Both the position numbers and the translations under genes were made by a program. From positions 43,956 to 107,955 of the forward strand of contig NZ_JAJAEL010000001.1 in the NCBI RefSeq assembly GCF_020447205.1: a stretch of 64,000 nucleotides of DNA. The letters are read 5' to 3'. The stretch's first letter is position 1. Every line of letters starts with the position of its first letter. Origin of the DNA: Thalassolituus alkanivorans. Its GTDB lineage: Bacteria > Pseudomonadota > Gammaproteobacteria > Pseudomonadales > Oceanobacteraceae. The notes below the pieces were generated by a model. The model was not told where the DNA came from. It saw only the letters and a list, made by a program, of their open reading frames with translations, and did no database searches. This document shows, piece by piece, positions 20,305 through 29,974 of the stretch.

Positions 20305-21981
20305 ATGGAAAGTTCTCTTTGCCGGCGCATCGCCGGAACCTCACTGCTTAGTTTCGGATTGTTGCTCAGCGCCTGCGGTGAAAAAGCACAAAATGATATG
20401 GTTGCGGCGCAAGCTCCTGAGACCACATCCAGCAGCACCTGCAGCGGCACTTATCCCAGCTACTGGCAGGACCCGGCAGCTAAATTCAGCAATATGTGGA
20501 AAGGTCAGGAAATCAGCAACGTGCCGCCTGCTGACTGGCAGGGCCCGGTGTTCCGCATATCTGATAAGTATCCGCGTCAGCCGGTGGATGACCGTGCGGC
20601 ACAGCCGTGGCGTGATGCACGTTTTGATGCCCTGTTCAGAACAGACACTCCGGCAGCGCAGAAAAAACAGCTGGCATATGACTACAGCTGGCTGGTGATG
20701 AAGTACATTCAGGACGGCAACGTTAACCGTCCCGGAGTCGAAGACTGGGATGTGTGTAACAACAACGTGCGTCCGTGGTACAGCATTCCTTTCCAGACTT
20801 ACGATGCCATGAGCGGGCGTGAGTTTACCCACGGTCTGACCCGCGAAGCACCGGTCACATTCTCTACACCTCAGGGTGCGATCAACACTACCATGTGGGC
20901 GGTAGGCTTCTTTAATGCAACGGCCGCTTACACTCTGGGAACGGTTTGGCAGGCAGACGGCACGGCGAAAATTCCGGCTAAAGATGTGAGCTTTGATGAG
21001 GGCGCCGTTGTTGGTAAGCCGCTGTTTAATACCTCAACTCCGGAACAGCTGCCGGTGCTGGCGAATCAGCCCGCCTGGAATGCCAATATCTCCGATCCGT
21101 CATTCTGTAAATGCACACCTGCGAAGGGCAATGAGTGCACGCTGATTGAAGAAAGCCAGCAGTGTCCGCGCAGCACGACAGAGTGGAACGACGTGCGCCT
21201 GCTGCAGTTTGATTTTGCGGTAAAAGACAGCCGTGCGCCGGGAACTCAATGGGTATTCGGTACCTTTGTTGCTGATGGTCAGCGCAAAGCTAAAGAAGCC
21301 GATCCGTGGCTGCGTATCAGTCTGCTGGGTGTGATGTGGGGCAACGACACTCCACCGGATGGCAAACTTGCGCACAACTATCCGCTGGATGTGAAAAAGA
21401 ACGGTTTTATGGAAGAAGTTATTTTCTGGGATACCGTGAACGAACTGAATAAATACGGCGGCGCCAACCCGATGCAGCATATGGGACATTTAGGCTGTAA
21501 TTATCGCCTGAACGGCCCGGCCGATAATGCCAACAGCTCGTGCATGTCCTGCCATGGCACGGCTTCGGTACCGGACAGCAATTTTGATACGCCGCCGCTG
21601 CTGTCACAGTTTTCAGGTATCACCAAAGAATGCGTAACCCCTGATCCTGAAAATCCGTTAGTCGGCGTCGATCGCAGTGGCAGCAAAGCAACGGTGAATA
21701 ATGGTGTCAGCTTTGCCAATATCGACAGTATTTATTTTGCCAATGTCCCGGCAGCGGCGCCCTTTAATATGACCGTTGAAACCGATAATGGGCCGGTTAA
21801 CGTGATGGGCAATGGTGTACCGGATTATGCCAGCGGCCGTAAGAGCTGGATTTCGCTCGATTATTCTTTGCAGCTGTCTATTTCATTAACCCAATGGATG
21901 CAGTGGCAGGAAAACAGTGATGATCCGGCGCTGGAGCGTATTAACTTTAAAGAACTGCGCCGTGGAGTGAAGGAAAATTAA
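20305..21981 (+). CDS. Lipoprotein with a single CxxCH haem c motif
   Basis: A 558-residue protein with a lipobox at LLLSAC (Cys about residue 24), then Gly, so predicted outer-membrane lipoprotein. One CxxCH motif, CMSCH, occupies residues 413-417, the signature for covalent haem c attachment in the periplasm; a Met or His distal ligand is not obvious. A second Cys cluster lies at about 272-293 (FCKCTPAKGNEC and a later Cys). The rest is Trp- and Asn-rich with no family I can name. It lies between gmhB and glyS on the opposite strand. It could be an electron-transfer or haem-sensing surface protein; substrate unknown. Confidence 0.78.
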   Translation: MESSLCRRIAGTSLLSFGLLLSACGEKAQNDMVAAQAPETTSSSTCSGTYPSYWQDPAAKFSNMWKGQEISNVPPADWQGPVFRISDKYPRQPVDDRAAQPWRDARFDALFRTDTPAAQKKQLAYDYSWLVMKYIQDGNVNRPGVEDWDVCNNNVRPWYSIPFQTYDAMSGREFTHGLTREAPVTFSTPQGAINTTMWAVGFFNATAAYTLGTVWQADGTAKIPAKDVSFDEGAVVGKPLFNTSTPEQLPVLANQPAWNANISDPSFCKCTPAKGNECTLIEESQQCPRSTTEWNDVRLLQFDFAVKDSRAPGTQWVFGTFVADGQRKAKEADPWLRISLLGVMWGNDTPPDGKLAHNYPLDVKKNGFMEEVIFWDTVNELNKYGGANPMQHMGHLGCNYRLNGPADNANSSCMSCHGTASVPDSNFDTPPLLSQFSGITKECVTPDPENPLVGVDRSGSKATVNNGVSFANIDSIYFANVPAAAPFNMTVETDNGPVNVMGNGVPDYASGRKSWISLDYSLQLSISLTQWMQWQENSDDPALERINFKELRRGVKEN

Positions 21982-22009
21982 ACTGAATTAATTTCAGTAA
22001 ATGACAATA

Positions 22010-22040
22010 AAAAGCCCGGCTGATTGAGCCGGGCTTTTTA
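22010..22040 (+). terminator. Intrinsic terminator after the CxxCH lipoprotein
   Basis: GCCCGGC-TGATTGA-GCCGGGC followed by T5, about 30 bases after the stop codon. Confidence 0.88.
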
Positions 22041-22196
22041 TTTATCTTGGACGGTTGCTTTCCTATCATGGGCTGCCTGATGTATCTCATAAAATCACCG
22101 AAGTGTTAGTCTAGGCAGTGTTTGTCCTGCTTATATTGGGGGTTTCACTTTTCGGGTGTTAGAATTCCCGCGTTAATAAACATGTAAGGATTACAT

Positions 22197-23687
22197 ATGT
22201 ATAAAATGAGTGTAATTGTCTTAATTGCCACGCAGCTGATAGCGTGTGGGGGCGGAGGCGGCGGCAGTGGAAGTACTCCAGAGCCAAGAAAGCTAACAGA
22301 AAGTGAGCGATGGGGATGCGTTGACCCTATTGCAGATGTATCAGAGCAGGACCAATATGGAATTGCAGTTAAAAATGAAGAACTCTGGAATTATTCGGCA
22401 AAACTTACATCACCTGTGAAGCTTGTCGATGCTGTTAATGGTGAGCAATTAAGACAACGTGCAAGCACTGATAATGTTTTATCTCATAATACTTTTGACT
22501 TCCAGGGTTATACTTACTTTACAGCAAGTCAATATGGTATCGCTAGTGGCGGTGATCTTCTATATGTATTCAATGAAACAAGCGAAAAAGCTCACAGGGT
22601 TGCTACTATAAAAAACAGCAGCTTTAATTCAGATGAATACGAATCACAAATCACTATTCAAAGGTTTCCTATAATCTATAACAATGAACTTTATGCTGTT
22701 TCAGGTGGTGAGGAGCTTTATAAAATACAAGGCTGCAATGCTGAATTGATGGGCTCTTTCGAAGGCAATGGAAATGTCTCCGTATCGCTTACAAATGATG
22801 GTTTTTATTTAGACAAAGGAATAGATGAAGATAGTCGCGTAAGTTTTTTCTCTGATGGTGTGTTGAAAAAAGTAGGCTTTAACACTGATCTGAACCAAAC
22901 TGGTCTGGAAATTTCGGGAAACATGGTTGCATTATATGAATATCTCGGATCAGAAATTGAAGTGTATCGAATCAATAATACAGTGGCAGAGTTAATATCC
23001 AGATTCAGTGTTGAGGGAGAAATTATTCGGGTTTCGGATATTGGAGTTTCAGATGCTTTCTCTGTCGTGATTTTAGTTGATGTTGAAGGACTTGGTTATG
23101 ATTACTACGGATATAATAGCTTAAGTGGCCAGTTTGAAAAATTAGATGCGAAGCCTGTTGGCTATAAAAATCCTTATAATGAGACAGCAAATAGTTTCTT
23201 TGATGGTATGGACTACTATAGTTCAGAAATTCATTCTGAAGGCGGACTGTACTATCATTATTCGGGGCAAGACTCCAATAAATTCTTTGAGATAAAAGAG
23301 AATGAACTAGTTGATTTGACTTCTACTGAGTTGGAGTCTGCTTTAAATACAGGGTATAAAACTTTAACAATTAATAAAAACTATCTTGTTATATTTGATA
23401 CAATCTCAGAGAAGAAGGGGGATGATCATTTCAATACCCCGGTTCAGTTACTGATAAAAAAATATCATATTAATTCTAAGGAATTATCTGAAGCAATCGA
23501 AGTAAATCTGGATCTGCCAGGTGGAACAGATTACCCTACATATAGCTACTCATCTTTTTTCCTTTCAGATAGTGAGATATATTTTACTATTAATACGAAT
23601 TCTTGGAGAGAAAGCAAACCAGAAAACATAAATGCTTTTAAGATTAACTTGGATACTGGTATTTCCACCATTTGGAAAGAGGACTGA
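22197..23687 (+). CDS. AT-rich lipoprotein of unknown function
   Basis: A 496-residue protein with lipobox LIAC at about residues 14-17 followed by a Gly-rich linker. The ATG at 22197 follows AAGGA at good spacing. Sequence composition is clearly AT-richer than all neighbours and uses rarer codons (AGA, ATA, TTA), a sign of recent acquisition. The body is rich in Asp, Asn, Tyr and Ser with repeated short beta-like segments (LYAVSGGEELYKIQG and similar), compatible with a beta-propeller, but no repeat is clear enough to claim. It lies between gmhB and glyS on the opposite strand. Confidence 0.75.
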   Translation: MYKMSVIVLIATQLIACGGGGGGSGSTPEPRKLTESERWGCVDPIADVSEQDQYGIAVKNEELWNYSAKLTSPVKLVDAVNGEQLRQRASTDNVLSHNTFDFQGYTYFTASQYGIASGGDLLYVFNETSEKAHRVATIKNSSFNSDEYESQITIQRFPIIYNNELYAVSGGEELYKIQGCNAELMGSFEGNGNVSVSLTNDGFYLDKGIDEDSRVSFFSDGVLKKVGFNTDLNQTGLEISGNMVALYEYLGSEIEVYRINNTVAELISRFSVEGEIIRVSDIGVSDAFSVVILVDVEGLGYDYYGYNSLSGQFEKLDAKPVGYKNPYNETANSFFDGMDYYSSEIHSEGGLYYHYSGQDSNKFFEIKENELVDLTSTELESALNTGYKTLTINKNYLVIFDTISEKKGDDHFNTPVQLLIKKYHINSKELSEAIEVNLDLPGGTDYPTYSYSSFFLSDSEIYFTINTNSWRESKPENINAFKINLDTGISTIWKED

Positions 23688-23706
23688 GATAGAGATTGAA
23701 ATGTAG

Positions 23707-23730
23707 AGAGGGAGCTTTGGCTCCCTTTCT
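23707..23730 (+). terminator. Intrinsic terminator after the AT-rich lipoprotein
   Basis: AGGGAGC-TTTG-GCTCCCT followed by TTCT, starting about 20 bases after the stop codon; the T-run is short. Confidence 0.75.
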
Positions 23731-23877
23731 ATTATTTCAAATTAACTCTGCTGCAACAGCAAAATATCGGTGATCTGACAGTTGTTAAGGTAACTGCTGA
23801 AGACTGGATTTAGGCATCGGGCTTTTTATTCTTGGGTTACTTCGCTTACAGCGCTGTTCAGCACCAGGGCAGTGAAT

Positions 23878-23907
23878 AAAAAGGCAGCCTGAATCAGGCT
23901 GCCTTTT
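23878..23907 (-). terminator. Intrinsic terminator after glyS
   Basis: A 21-base near-perfect palindrome GGCAGCCTGAATCAGGCTGCC with T5 on the minus strand (A5 at 23878-23882) and T4 on the plus side. It follows the glyS stop codon. Confidence 0.85.
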
Positions 23908-23938
23908 AATACCGTTACGCAGGTCAATTAATAATTAA

Positions 23939-25999
23939 TTATCCCTGCAGCAATGAAATATCGGCGATACCGATAAACAATCCCTGCAGCTGCTTGAGCA
24001 GTGCGAGGCGGTTGTTTTTCACAGCTTCGTCGTCGGCCATTACCATCACGTTGTCGAAGAAGGCATCAACCGCCGCACGCAGACCGGCAAGTTCGGTCAG
24101 TGCGGCGCTGTAATCGCCCTGTGCCATCAATGGCTCAACGGCCTGCTGTTTGGCGGCAACCTGTTCGGCCAGTGTTTTTTCTTCGGCCTGGGCGAGCAGG
24201 GCAGAATCCACTTTGGCTTGCACTTTGTCGCCACCGTTTTTCGCCAGAATATTCGACACACGCTTGTTGGCAGCAGCCAGAGCTTCAGCAGCGTCCAGTT
24301 TATTGAACGCGTGAACGGCCTGTACGCGGCGGTTAATATCCAGCGCGTTGGTGATACCCAGCGCACGGACTGACTGGAATACGCCCGCCGGAATACCTTC
24401 GTCGGCATACCAGGCGCTGAAGCGATCAAGCAGGTATTCGGTCAGAGTGGCTTTGGTTTCGGCTTTCGGTGCTGTTGCCCAATCCGAGCCAATGGCCCAG
24501 TCGATCAGGTCACCCAGATCGATATTGATTTCTTTTTCAACCAGCAGACGCAACACACCCAGCGAGGCACGACGCAGGGCGAACGGATCTTTGGAACCGG
24601 TCGGAATCTGGCCGATACCAAACAGACCCACCAGGCTGTCGAGACGATCAGCCAGCGCAATCAGCGTACCGGTTTGGCTGGCCGGCAGTGCGTCACCGGC
24701 GAAGGCCGGCATATATTGCTCAACCATGGCGGCGGCAACATCGGCGTGTTCGCCATCGTGCTCGGCGTAGTACTTACCGGCCAGACCCTGCAGGTCGGTG
24801 AATTCGTACACCATGCTGGAAACCAGATCGTTTTTGCACAGCTGCGCGGCACGCTCCACCAGAGCACTGTCGGCACCGGTTACTGCGGCGATACGGCTGG
24901 CCAGCTTACCGATACGGCGGGCTTTATCGGCGATGGAACCCAGACCATTCACCCACACCACGTTTTCCAGTTTGGCGAAACGGCTTTCCAGTTTCTGTTT
25001 ACGGTCGGTGTCCCAGAAGAAGGCCGCATCCGACAGACGCGGACGGATCACTTTTTCGTTACCGGAAATCACCTGCGCCGGATCTTTCGATTCGATATTG
25101 GCGATAGTGATGAAGTTGGGCATCAGCTTGCCGTCTTTCATCACGTGGAAATATTTCTGGTGTTCTTTCATCGAGGACACCAGCGCTTCCGGCGGTACGC
25201 GCAGGAAGTCTTCGTCAAACGAACCGGCAAGTGCCACCGGCCATTCGTTCAGCGCGGTCACTTCGTCGAGCAGGTCGGCGTCGATAACTGCTTCGCCACC
25301 CAGTTCTTTGCCTTTGGCGGCAACCTGTTCGTTGATCAGCGCAGCGCGCTCAGCAAAGTCGGCCATCACATAAGCGGCACGCAGCTTGTCCTGATATTCC
25401 GCCGGATTAGCGATGGTGATTTCACCCGGCGCGTGGAAGCGGTGACCACGGGACGTGTTGCCAGCCTTCAGGCCCAGCACTTCGCCGTCAACCACGTCAG
25501 AGCCGAACAGCATCACCAGCCACTGCACCGGACGCACGAACTCAACGCGCGAAGCACCCCAGCGCATACGCTTGGGAATCGGCAGTTTGTCGAGGCTGTT
25601 CTGCACGATAGCAGGCAGCAGCTCAACGGTGTTTTTGCCCTTAATGGTGCGCTGAATCATCAGCTTGCCATTGTCACCGGTCTGCAGATCGGCTGCGGTT
25701 GCACCGGCACGGGCAGCAAAGCCTTCGGCGGCTTTGGTTGGCTTACCATCGGCGTCAAAGGCGATATTGGCTGGCGGGCCGTAGAGGATTTCTTCCTGGT
25801 CTGCCTGCTGGGCTTCGAGTGCTTCGATACGCACCGCCAGACGGCGTGGTGCGGCGAAAGAGACAACGGCACCAAAATTCAGACCGGCCTCTTTCAGGCC
25901 TTGTTCGATGCCGGAGGTGAATGCGGCAGACAGGTTTTTCAGCGCCTTCGGTGGCAGCTCTTCGGTACCCAGTTCAACCAGAAAATCTTGCTTACTCAT
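23939..25999 (-). CDS. glyS: Glycyl-tRNA synthetase beta subunit
   Basis: A 686-residue beta chain of the tetrameric (alpha2beta2) bacterial glycyl-tRNA synthetase; it recognises tRNA-Gly. The N-terminus FLVELGTEELPPKALKNL is diagnostic, and the C-terminal DALR-type anticodon-binding region spans about 570-686. The start codon overlaps the glyQ stop by one base (TAATG), so the two are translationally coupled. Confidence 0.97.
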   Translation of the reverse strand: MSKQDFLVELGTEELPPKALKNLSAAFTSGIEQGLKEAGLNFGAVVSFAAPRRLAVRIEALEAQQADQEEILYGPPANIAFDADGKPTKAAEGFAARAGATAADLQTGDNGKLMIQRTIKGKNTVELLPAIVQNSLDKLPIPKRMRWGASRVEFVRPVQWLVMLFGSDVVDGEVLGLKAGNTSRGHRFHAPGEITIANPAEYQDKLRAAYVMADFAERAALINEQVAAKGKELGGEAVIDADLLDEVTALNEWPVALAGSFDEDFLRVPPEALVSSMKEHQKYFHVMKDGKLMPNFITIANIESKDPAQVISGNEKVIRPRLSDAAFFWDTDRKQKLESRFAKLENVVWVNGLGSIADKARRIGKLASRIAAVTGADSALVERAAQLCKNDLVSSMVYEFTDLQGLAGKYYAEHDGEHADVAAAMVEQYMPAFAGDALPASQTGTLIALADRLDSLVGLFGIGQIPTGSKDPFALRRASLGVLRLLVEKEINIDLGDLIDWAIGSDWATAPKAETKATLTEYLLDRFSAWYADEGIPAGVFQSVRALGITNALDINRRVQAVHAFNKLDAAEALAAANKRVSNILAKNGGDKVQAKVDSALLAQAEEKTLAEQVAAKQQAVEPLMAQGDYSAALTELAGLRAAVDAFFDNVMVMADDEAVKNNRLALLKQLQGLFIGIADISLLQG

Positions 26000-26976
26000 T
26001 ACTTCTTCTCCTGGGCAGCGGCTTTTTCTTTATCGGCCAGATAGCGTGCGAGCACGTCGGCGCGGTTGGCTTCGTCCGCCAGCGGGAAGCCTTTTTCGGC
26101 GCGGCTGTTGAAGTACGCCTGAGCCACGGAACGGGCCAGGGTACGTACGCGCAGGATGTAACCCTGACGCTCGGTGACCGAGATAGCGCCACGGGCATCC
26201 AGCAGGTTAAAGGTGTGGGAGGCTTTCAGTACCTGCTCGTAGGCGGGCAGTGGCAGACCGGCTTCGATCAGGCGCGCACAGGTTTTTTCGTACTGGTCAA
26301 AGGCGATGAACAGGAAATCGACATCGGCGTGTTCAAAGTTGTAAGCCGACTGTTCCACTTCATTCTGGTGGAATACGTCGCCATAGGTCACGGCTTTGCC
26401 GTCTGGGCCGTAGGTCCACACCAGGTCGTAAACGGAGTCTACTTCCTGCAGGTACATGGCAATACGCTCCAGACCGTAGGTGATTTCACCGGTCACCGGG
26501 AAACACTCAAGGCCGCCGACCTGCTGGAAGTAGGTGAACTGAGTCACTTCCATACCGTTCAGCCACACTTCCCAGCCCAGACCCCAGGCGCCCAGGGTTG
26601 GCGATTCCCAGTTGTCTTCGACAAAACGGATATCATGCACCAGGGTGTCGATGCCCATGGCTTTCAGGGATTCGAGGTATTTTTCCTGAATATCCACCGG
26701 GTTTGGCTTCATCACTACCTGAAACTGGTAGTAGTGCTGCAGGCGGTTAGGGTTTTCGCCGTAACGGCCGTCGGTCGGACGGCGGCTTGGCTGCACGTAA
26801 GCAGAGCTCCAGTTCTCCGGGCCGATGGCGCGCAGGAAGGTCGCGGTGTGAAAGGTACCGGCGCCCACTTCCATATCCAGAGGTTGGTTAATCACACAGC
26901 CCTGTTCGGACCAGTATTCCTGCAGGGCGGCAATCAGGCCCTGGAAGGTTTTGACGTTGTGGCGACTCTGACTCAC
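25999..26976 (-). CDS. glyQ: Glycyl-tRNA synthetase alpha subunit
   Basis: A 325-residue alpha chain, the class II catalytic subunit that activates glycine. The sequence [19 protein letters not shown], the motif-2 region [19 protein letters not shown] and the [17 protein letters not shown] block are typical. About 27 bases upstream of its ATG lies a 30-base remnant of the MITE family seen elsewhere in the window, inside what should be the promoter region. Confidence 0.97.
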   Translation of the reverse strand: MSQSRHNVKTFQGLIAALQEYWSEQGCVINQPLDMEVGAGTFHTATFLRAIGPENWSSAYVQPSRRPTDGRYGENPNRLQHYYQFQVVMKPNPVDIQEKYLESLKAMGIDTLVHDIRFVEDNWESPTLGAWGLGWEVWLNGMEVTQFTYFQQVGGLECFPVTGEITYGLERIAMYLQEVDSVYDLVWTYGPDGKAVTYGDVFHQNEVEQSAYNFEHADVDFLFIAFDQYEKTCARLIEAGLPLPAYEQVLKASHTFNLLDARGAISVTERQGYILRVRTLARSVAQAYFNSRAEKGFPLADEANRADVLARYLADKEKAAAQEKK

Positions 26977-27002
26977 GGTGGAATTCCTGTGTTGGCAAGG
27001 CC

Positions 27003-27032
27003 AGAGCCTGTTCAGACTAAGTGAATCAGGCC
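27003..27032 (+). repeat. Solo left-end remnant of the MITE family
   Basis: AGAGCCTGTTCAGACTAAGT and the following GAATCAGGCC match the left end of MITE copy 1 (from 1834) at 26 of 30 positions. No right end follows within 300 bases and no TA duplication is visible, so it is a decayed end or half of an excised copy. It lies upstream of glyQ. Confidence 0.6.
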
Positions 27033-27264
27033 CTGAATGCTGTTCGCAAAATAAAAAGACGCCGGATTATAGCAGCGATGCGCCCTGAGAACAGGGGCAG
27101 CGTGCCGGCCGAACCCTGCAGGGGTTGTAATCGCCGGAGGGGTTTGTCAGGGTTAAAAAGCATTGTCCTGCCACAGGCAGGGTGGATTTCCGGAGTTGCC
27201 CGGCGCGAATTTCGTGCGCTGGCGGGCAAAGAGCCTGAGCGCTCTGGCATAACACGGAGGCTTT

Positions 27265-29334
27265 ATGACCACTTCAACGGACTCTGTCCGCAAGCAATCA
27301 ACATCGCCGCTGGCCGAACATAAGGCCGTTCAGTCGACCGTGCTGCTGCCGGTATTTATTCCTACGGTACTTATCGCAGCGCTGCTGATCATCGGGACTA
27401 TCGCCAATCCGGCACTTGCCGGTGAGGTATTCAGCAGTGCACTGAGCTGGATCACCAGCACCTTTGGCTGGTTTTATATGCTGGCGGTGGCCATTTTTCT
27501 GCTGTTTATCGTCGGGGTGGCGATGTCGGGCTGGGGCAATATCCGCCTCGGGCCTGACCATGCCGAACCCGAATACAGTTTTCCGGCCTGGTTTGCGATG
27601 CTGTTTTCGGCAGGCTACGGCATTGCCCTGTTGTTTTTCGGTGTGGCTGAACCTGTGCTGCATTATTCACAACCGCCGGCGGGCGCAGCCGAAACCATTC
27701 CGGCGGCGCGCCAGGCGATGCAGATTGCGTATTTCCACTGGGGCGTTCATATCTGGGGGATCTACGGTCTGGTCGGGCTGGTGCTGGCCTATTTTGCTTA
27801 CCGTCATGGGCTGCCGTTGTCGATCCGCTCGGCGCTGTATCCGTTAATTGGCGAGCGCATTTACGGGCCGCTGGGGCATGCGGTGGATGTGTTTGCCATT
27901 CTTGGTACTTTGTTTGGTCTGGCGACCACGCTTGGCTTGTCGGTGGCGCAGATTAATGCCGGTATACATTACCTCTGGCCGGCGATACCGGTCAGTACCA
28001 CGGTGCAGGTGATTGCGATCTTCACTATCACGCTGGCGGCGACAGCCTCGGTGGTGGCGGGGATGGATAAAGGCATTAAAAACCTGTCGATGCTGAATAT
28101 GGCGCTGGCCATCTTCCTGCTGGTGGTGGTGTTTTTTATTGGCCCGAGCATCCACATTCTGGAAACCTTCCTGCAGAACACCGGCGATTATCTTAGCGGT
28201 CTGGTGGCGCGTACCTTTAATCTGCAGGCTTATTCGCGCAGTGACTGGATCGGTAACTGGACGCTGTTTATTTTTGGCTGGACCATCGCCTGGGCGCCGT
28301 TCGTTGGTTTGTTTATTGCCAAAATCAGCCGTGGCCGCACCATCCGTCAGTTTGTTTTTGGCGTACTGGCGGTGCCGACCCTGTTTACCTTCCTGTGGTT
28401 TTCGGTGTTCGGCGATACCGCGCTCTATCTGATTATGAATGAAGGCCTCAATACCCTGATTGCCGATGTGCAGGCCGATCATGCGGTGGCGCTGTTTCAG
28501 CTCTACGATCAGCTGCCCTGGTCGTCGTTTTTATCGCTGCTTACGGTGTGCCTGATCATTACCTTCTTTGTTACCTCATCGGACTCCGGCTCACTGGTGG
28601 TTGATTCTCTTGCCTCCGGCGGGGCGCTGGAAACTCCTCTGTGGCAGCGCATCTTCTGGGCTTTTCTGGAAGGCACCATCGCGGCTGTTCTGTTGCTGGC
28701 CGGTGGCCTGAGTGCGTTGCAAACCATGACCATCGCCAGTGCTCTGCCGTTTGCGGCCATTATGTTGGTGGCGGTTGCCGGGTTGTGGCGGGCGCTGGTG
28801 ATTGAAGGGCACCGGACTTCGAGTCTGAACTCAGCCGCGTCGACCCGCCCGCATCAGCAGCAGGGACAGTGGCGCCGGCGTCTGGCGGGCCTGGTGGATT
28901 TTCCGGATGCCGCACGCGTTGATGGTTTTATTGCCACCACCGCAGTACCTGCGCTGGAGCAGGTTTGCAAAGAGCTGGTACAGCACGGCTGGCAGGCGCA
29001 GGTTGGGCACGATGCCGCGCAGGCCAGAGTCTGGTTGCAGGTGCAGGGTGGTGACGAAGTGGACTTTATTTACGATATCCGCCGCACATTACAGCCTTTA
29101 CCGGCGTACAAAGAGCCGGCAGATGGTGAGCAGTTTGCCCGTGCTGAGGTGTATCTGCGCCGCGGCAGTCAGGGCTATGACCTGTATGGCTGTGATCAGC
29201 AGGAGGTTATCCGTGATCTGCTTGATCAGTTTGAGAATTATCTTAATTTCCTGCACATCACCCCTGGCCATCTGCCCTGGGAAACCGCCGGTTACGATGA
29301 ACTCAGTACCCCAGCAGAAGGCCGCTCAGGGTAA
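27265..29334 (+). CDS. BCCT-family choline/betaine transporter, BetT-like
   Basis: A 689-residue inner-membrane transporter with 12 predicted TM helices (about residues 25-510). BCCT motifs are FFGVAEPVLHY, YFHWGVHIWGIY, the helix-8 box GWTIAWAPFVGLFIAKIS and TSSDSGSLVVDSLASGG. A long hydrophilic C-terminal domain of about 150 residues matches the arrangement of BetT, where it takes part in osmoregulation. It most likely imports choline or glycine betaine as an osmoprotectant with Na+ or H+. GGAGG precedes the ATG. Its 3' end overlaps the convergent kinase gene by 9 bases. No betA/betB/betI is adjacent, so the exact substrate is open. Confidence 0.88.
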   Translation: MTTSTDSVRKQSTSPLAEHKAVQSTVLLPVFIPTVLIAALLIIGTIANPALAGEVFSSALSWITSTFGWFYMLAVAIFLLFIVGVAMSGWGNIRLGPDHAEPEYSFPAWFAMLFSAGYGIALLFFGVAEPVLHYSQPPAGAAETIPAARQAMQIAYFHWGVHIWGIYGLVGLVLAYFAYRHGLPLSIRSALYPLIGERIYGPLGHAVDVFAILGTLFGLATTLGLSVAQINAGIHYLWPAIPVSTTVQVIAIFTITLAATASVVAGMDKGIKNLSMLNMALAIFLLVVVFFIGPSIHILETFLQNTGDYLSGLVARTFNLQAYSRSDWIGNWTLFIFGWTIAWAPFVGLFIAKISRGRTIRQFVFGVLAVPTLFTFLWFSVFGDTALYLIMNEGLNTLIADVQADHAVALFQLYDQLPWSSFLSLLTVCLIITFFVTSSDSGSLVVDSLASGGALETPLWQRIFWAFLEGTIAAVLLLAGGLSALQTMTIASALPFAAIMLVAVAGLWRALVIEGHRTSSLNSAASTRPHQQQGQWRRRLAGLVDFPDAARVDGFIATTAVPALEQVCKELVQHGWQAQVGHDAAQARVWLQVQGGDEVDFIYDIRRTLQPLPAYKEPADGEQFARAEVYLRRGSQGYDLYGCDQQEVIRDLLDQFENYLNFLHITPGHLPWETAGYDELSTPAEGRSG

Positions 29335-29958
29335 GTGAACGCTGACTGATGCACCGCCTTCCTTACGGTTGGCGATGTGTACACTGCCGCGCTCCTCGCC
29401 CTGTTTGTGATGGCCGGCAATCAGCTCAACAAAGAACAGGCCCAGACCAGAGCCTTCGTTTTTGGTGGTGTCTTTTTCACCGGCGAGCACGGCCTCGTCG
29501 AAGCCGTGGCCGTTATCTTCAACGCAGACAGAGAGGCCATTGCTGTCATCGGCGGTCAGGCGGATTTGCGTAGCACCGGCCTGAGCGCTGTTGGTGATTA
29601 AGGTGATAAGAGCCAGATGAATCAGGGTTTCGTTGTAGAAGCCCTGACAGTCTTCACTGATGTCGTTGGAGAAACGGATACCCGGATATTGCAGGCTGGT
29701 GGCTTCAATCGCATCGGCGGCGGTGTCGCGTGGCCAGGCATCGTCCATCGGGAAGTGTGATTTCTGTTCGAGGCGGAACAGAGTCACCATTTGCATGGTG
29801 TCGTTTTTCAGCCGGTTGGTGCGCTGCAAAATGGGTTCAAGGTGTGTGTGATAACGTTTGGGAATGCGTGCCAGTGCTTCCTGTTCGTAGTCGAGCAGTG
29901 CCTGCAGCTGATTTTTCAGGTCGTGCACTACGGCGCCGACCAGATGTTCAAATTTCAT
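29326..29958 (-). CDS. Short cytoplasmic sensor histidine kinase
   Basis: A 210-residue kinase with no membrane segment and no sensory domain. The H-box-like VVHDLKNQLQAL places the phospho-His at residue 12, almost at the N-terminus. The ATPase part has the N box LITLITNSAQAGA, G1 VEDNGHGFDE and G2 GSGLGLFFVELIAG. It starts 17 bases after the stop of the receiver-TPR gene on the same strand, and the two probably form a pair in which the TPR protein provides the input (inference). Stimulus unknown. Confidence 0.85.
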   Translation of the reverse strand: MKFEHLVGAVVHDLKNQLQALLDYEQEALARIPKRYHTHLEPILQRTNRLKNDTMQMVTLFRLEQKSHFPMDDAWPRDTAADAIEATSLQYPGIRFSNDISEDCQGFYNETLIHLALITLITNSAQAGATQIRLTADDSNGLSVCVEDNGHGFDEAVLAGEKDTTKNEGSGLGLFFVELIAGHHKQGEERGSVHIANRKEGGASVSVHLP

Positions 29959-29974
29959 GGAAACTTCCCGTGTC

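Noticed and set aside
24674..26044. 456-codon plus-strand ORF across glyS
   Set aside because: Antisense to glyS; translation has the His/Gln/Phe-rich look of reverse-frame shadows and no family motif.
25921..27024. 367-codon plus-strand ORF across glyQ
   Set aside because: Antisense shadow of glyQ, with no start context and no recognisable domain.
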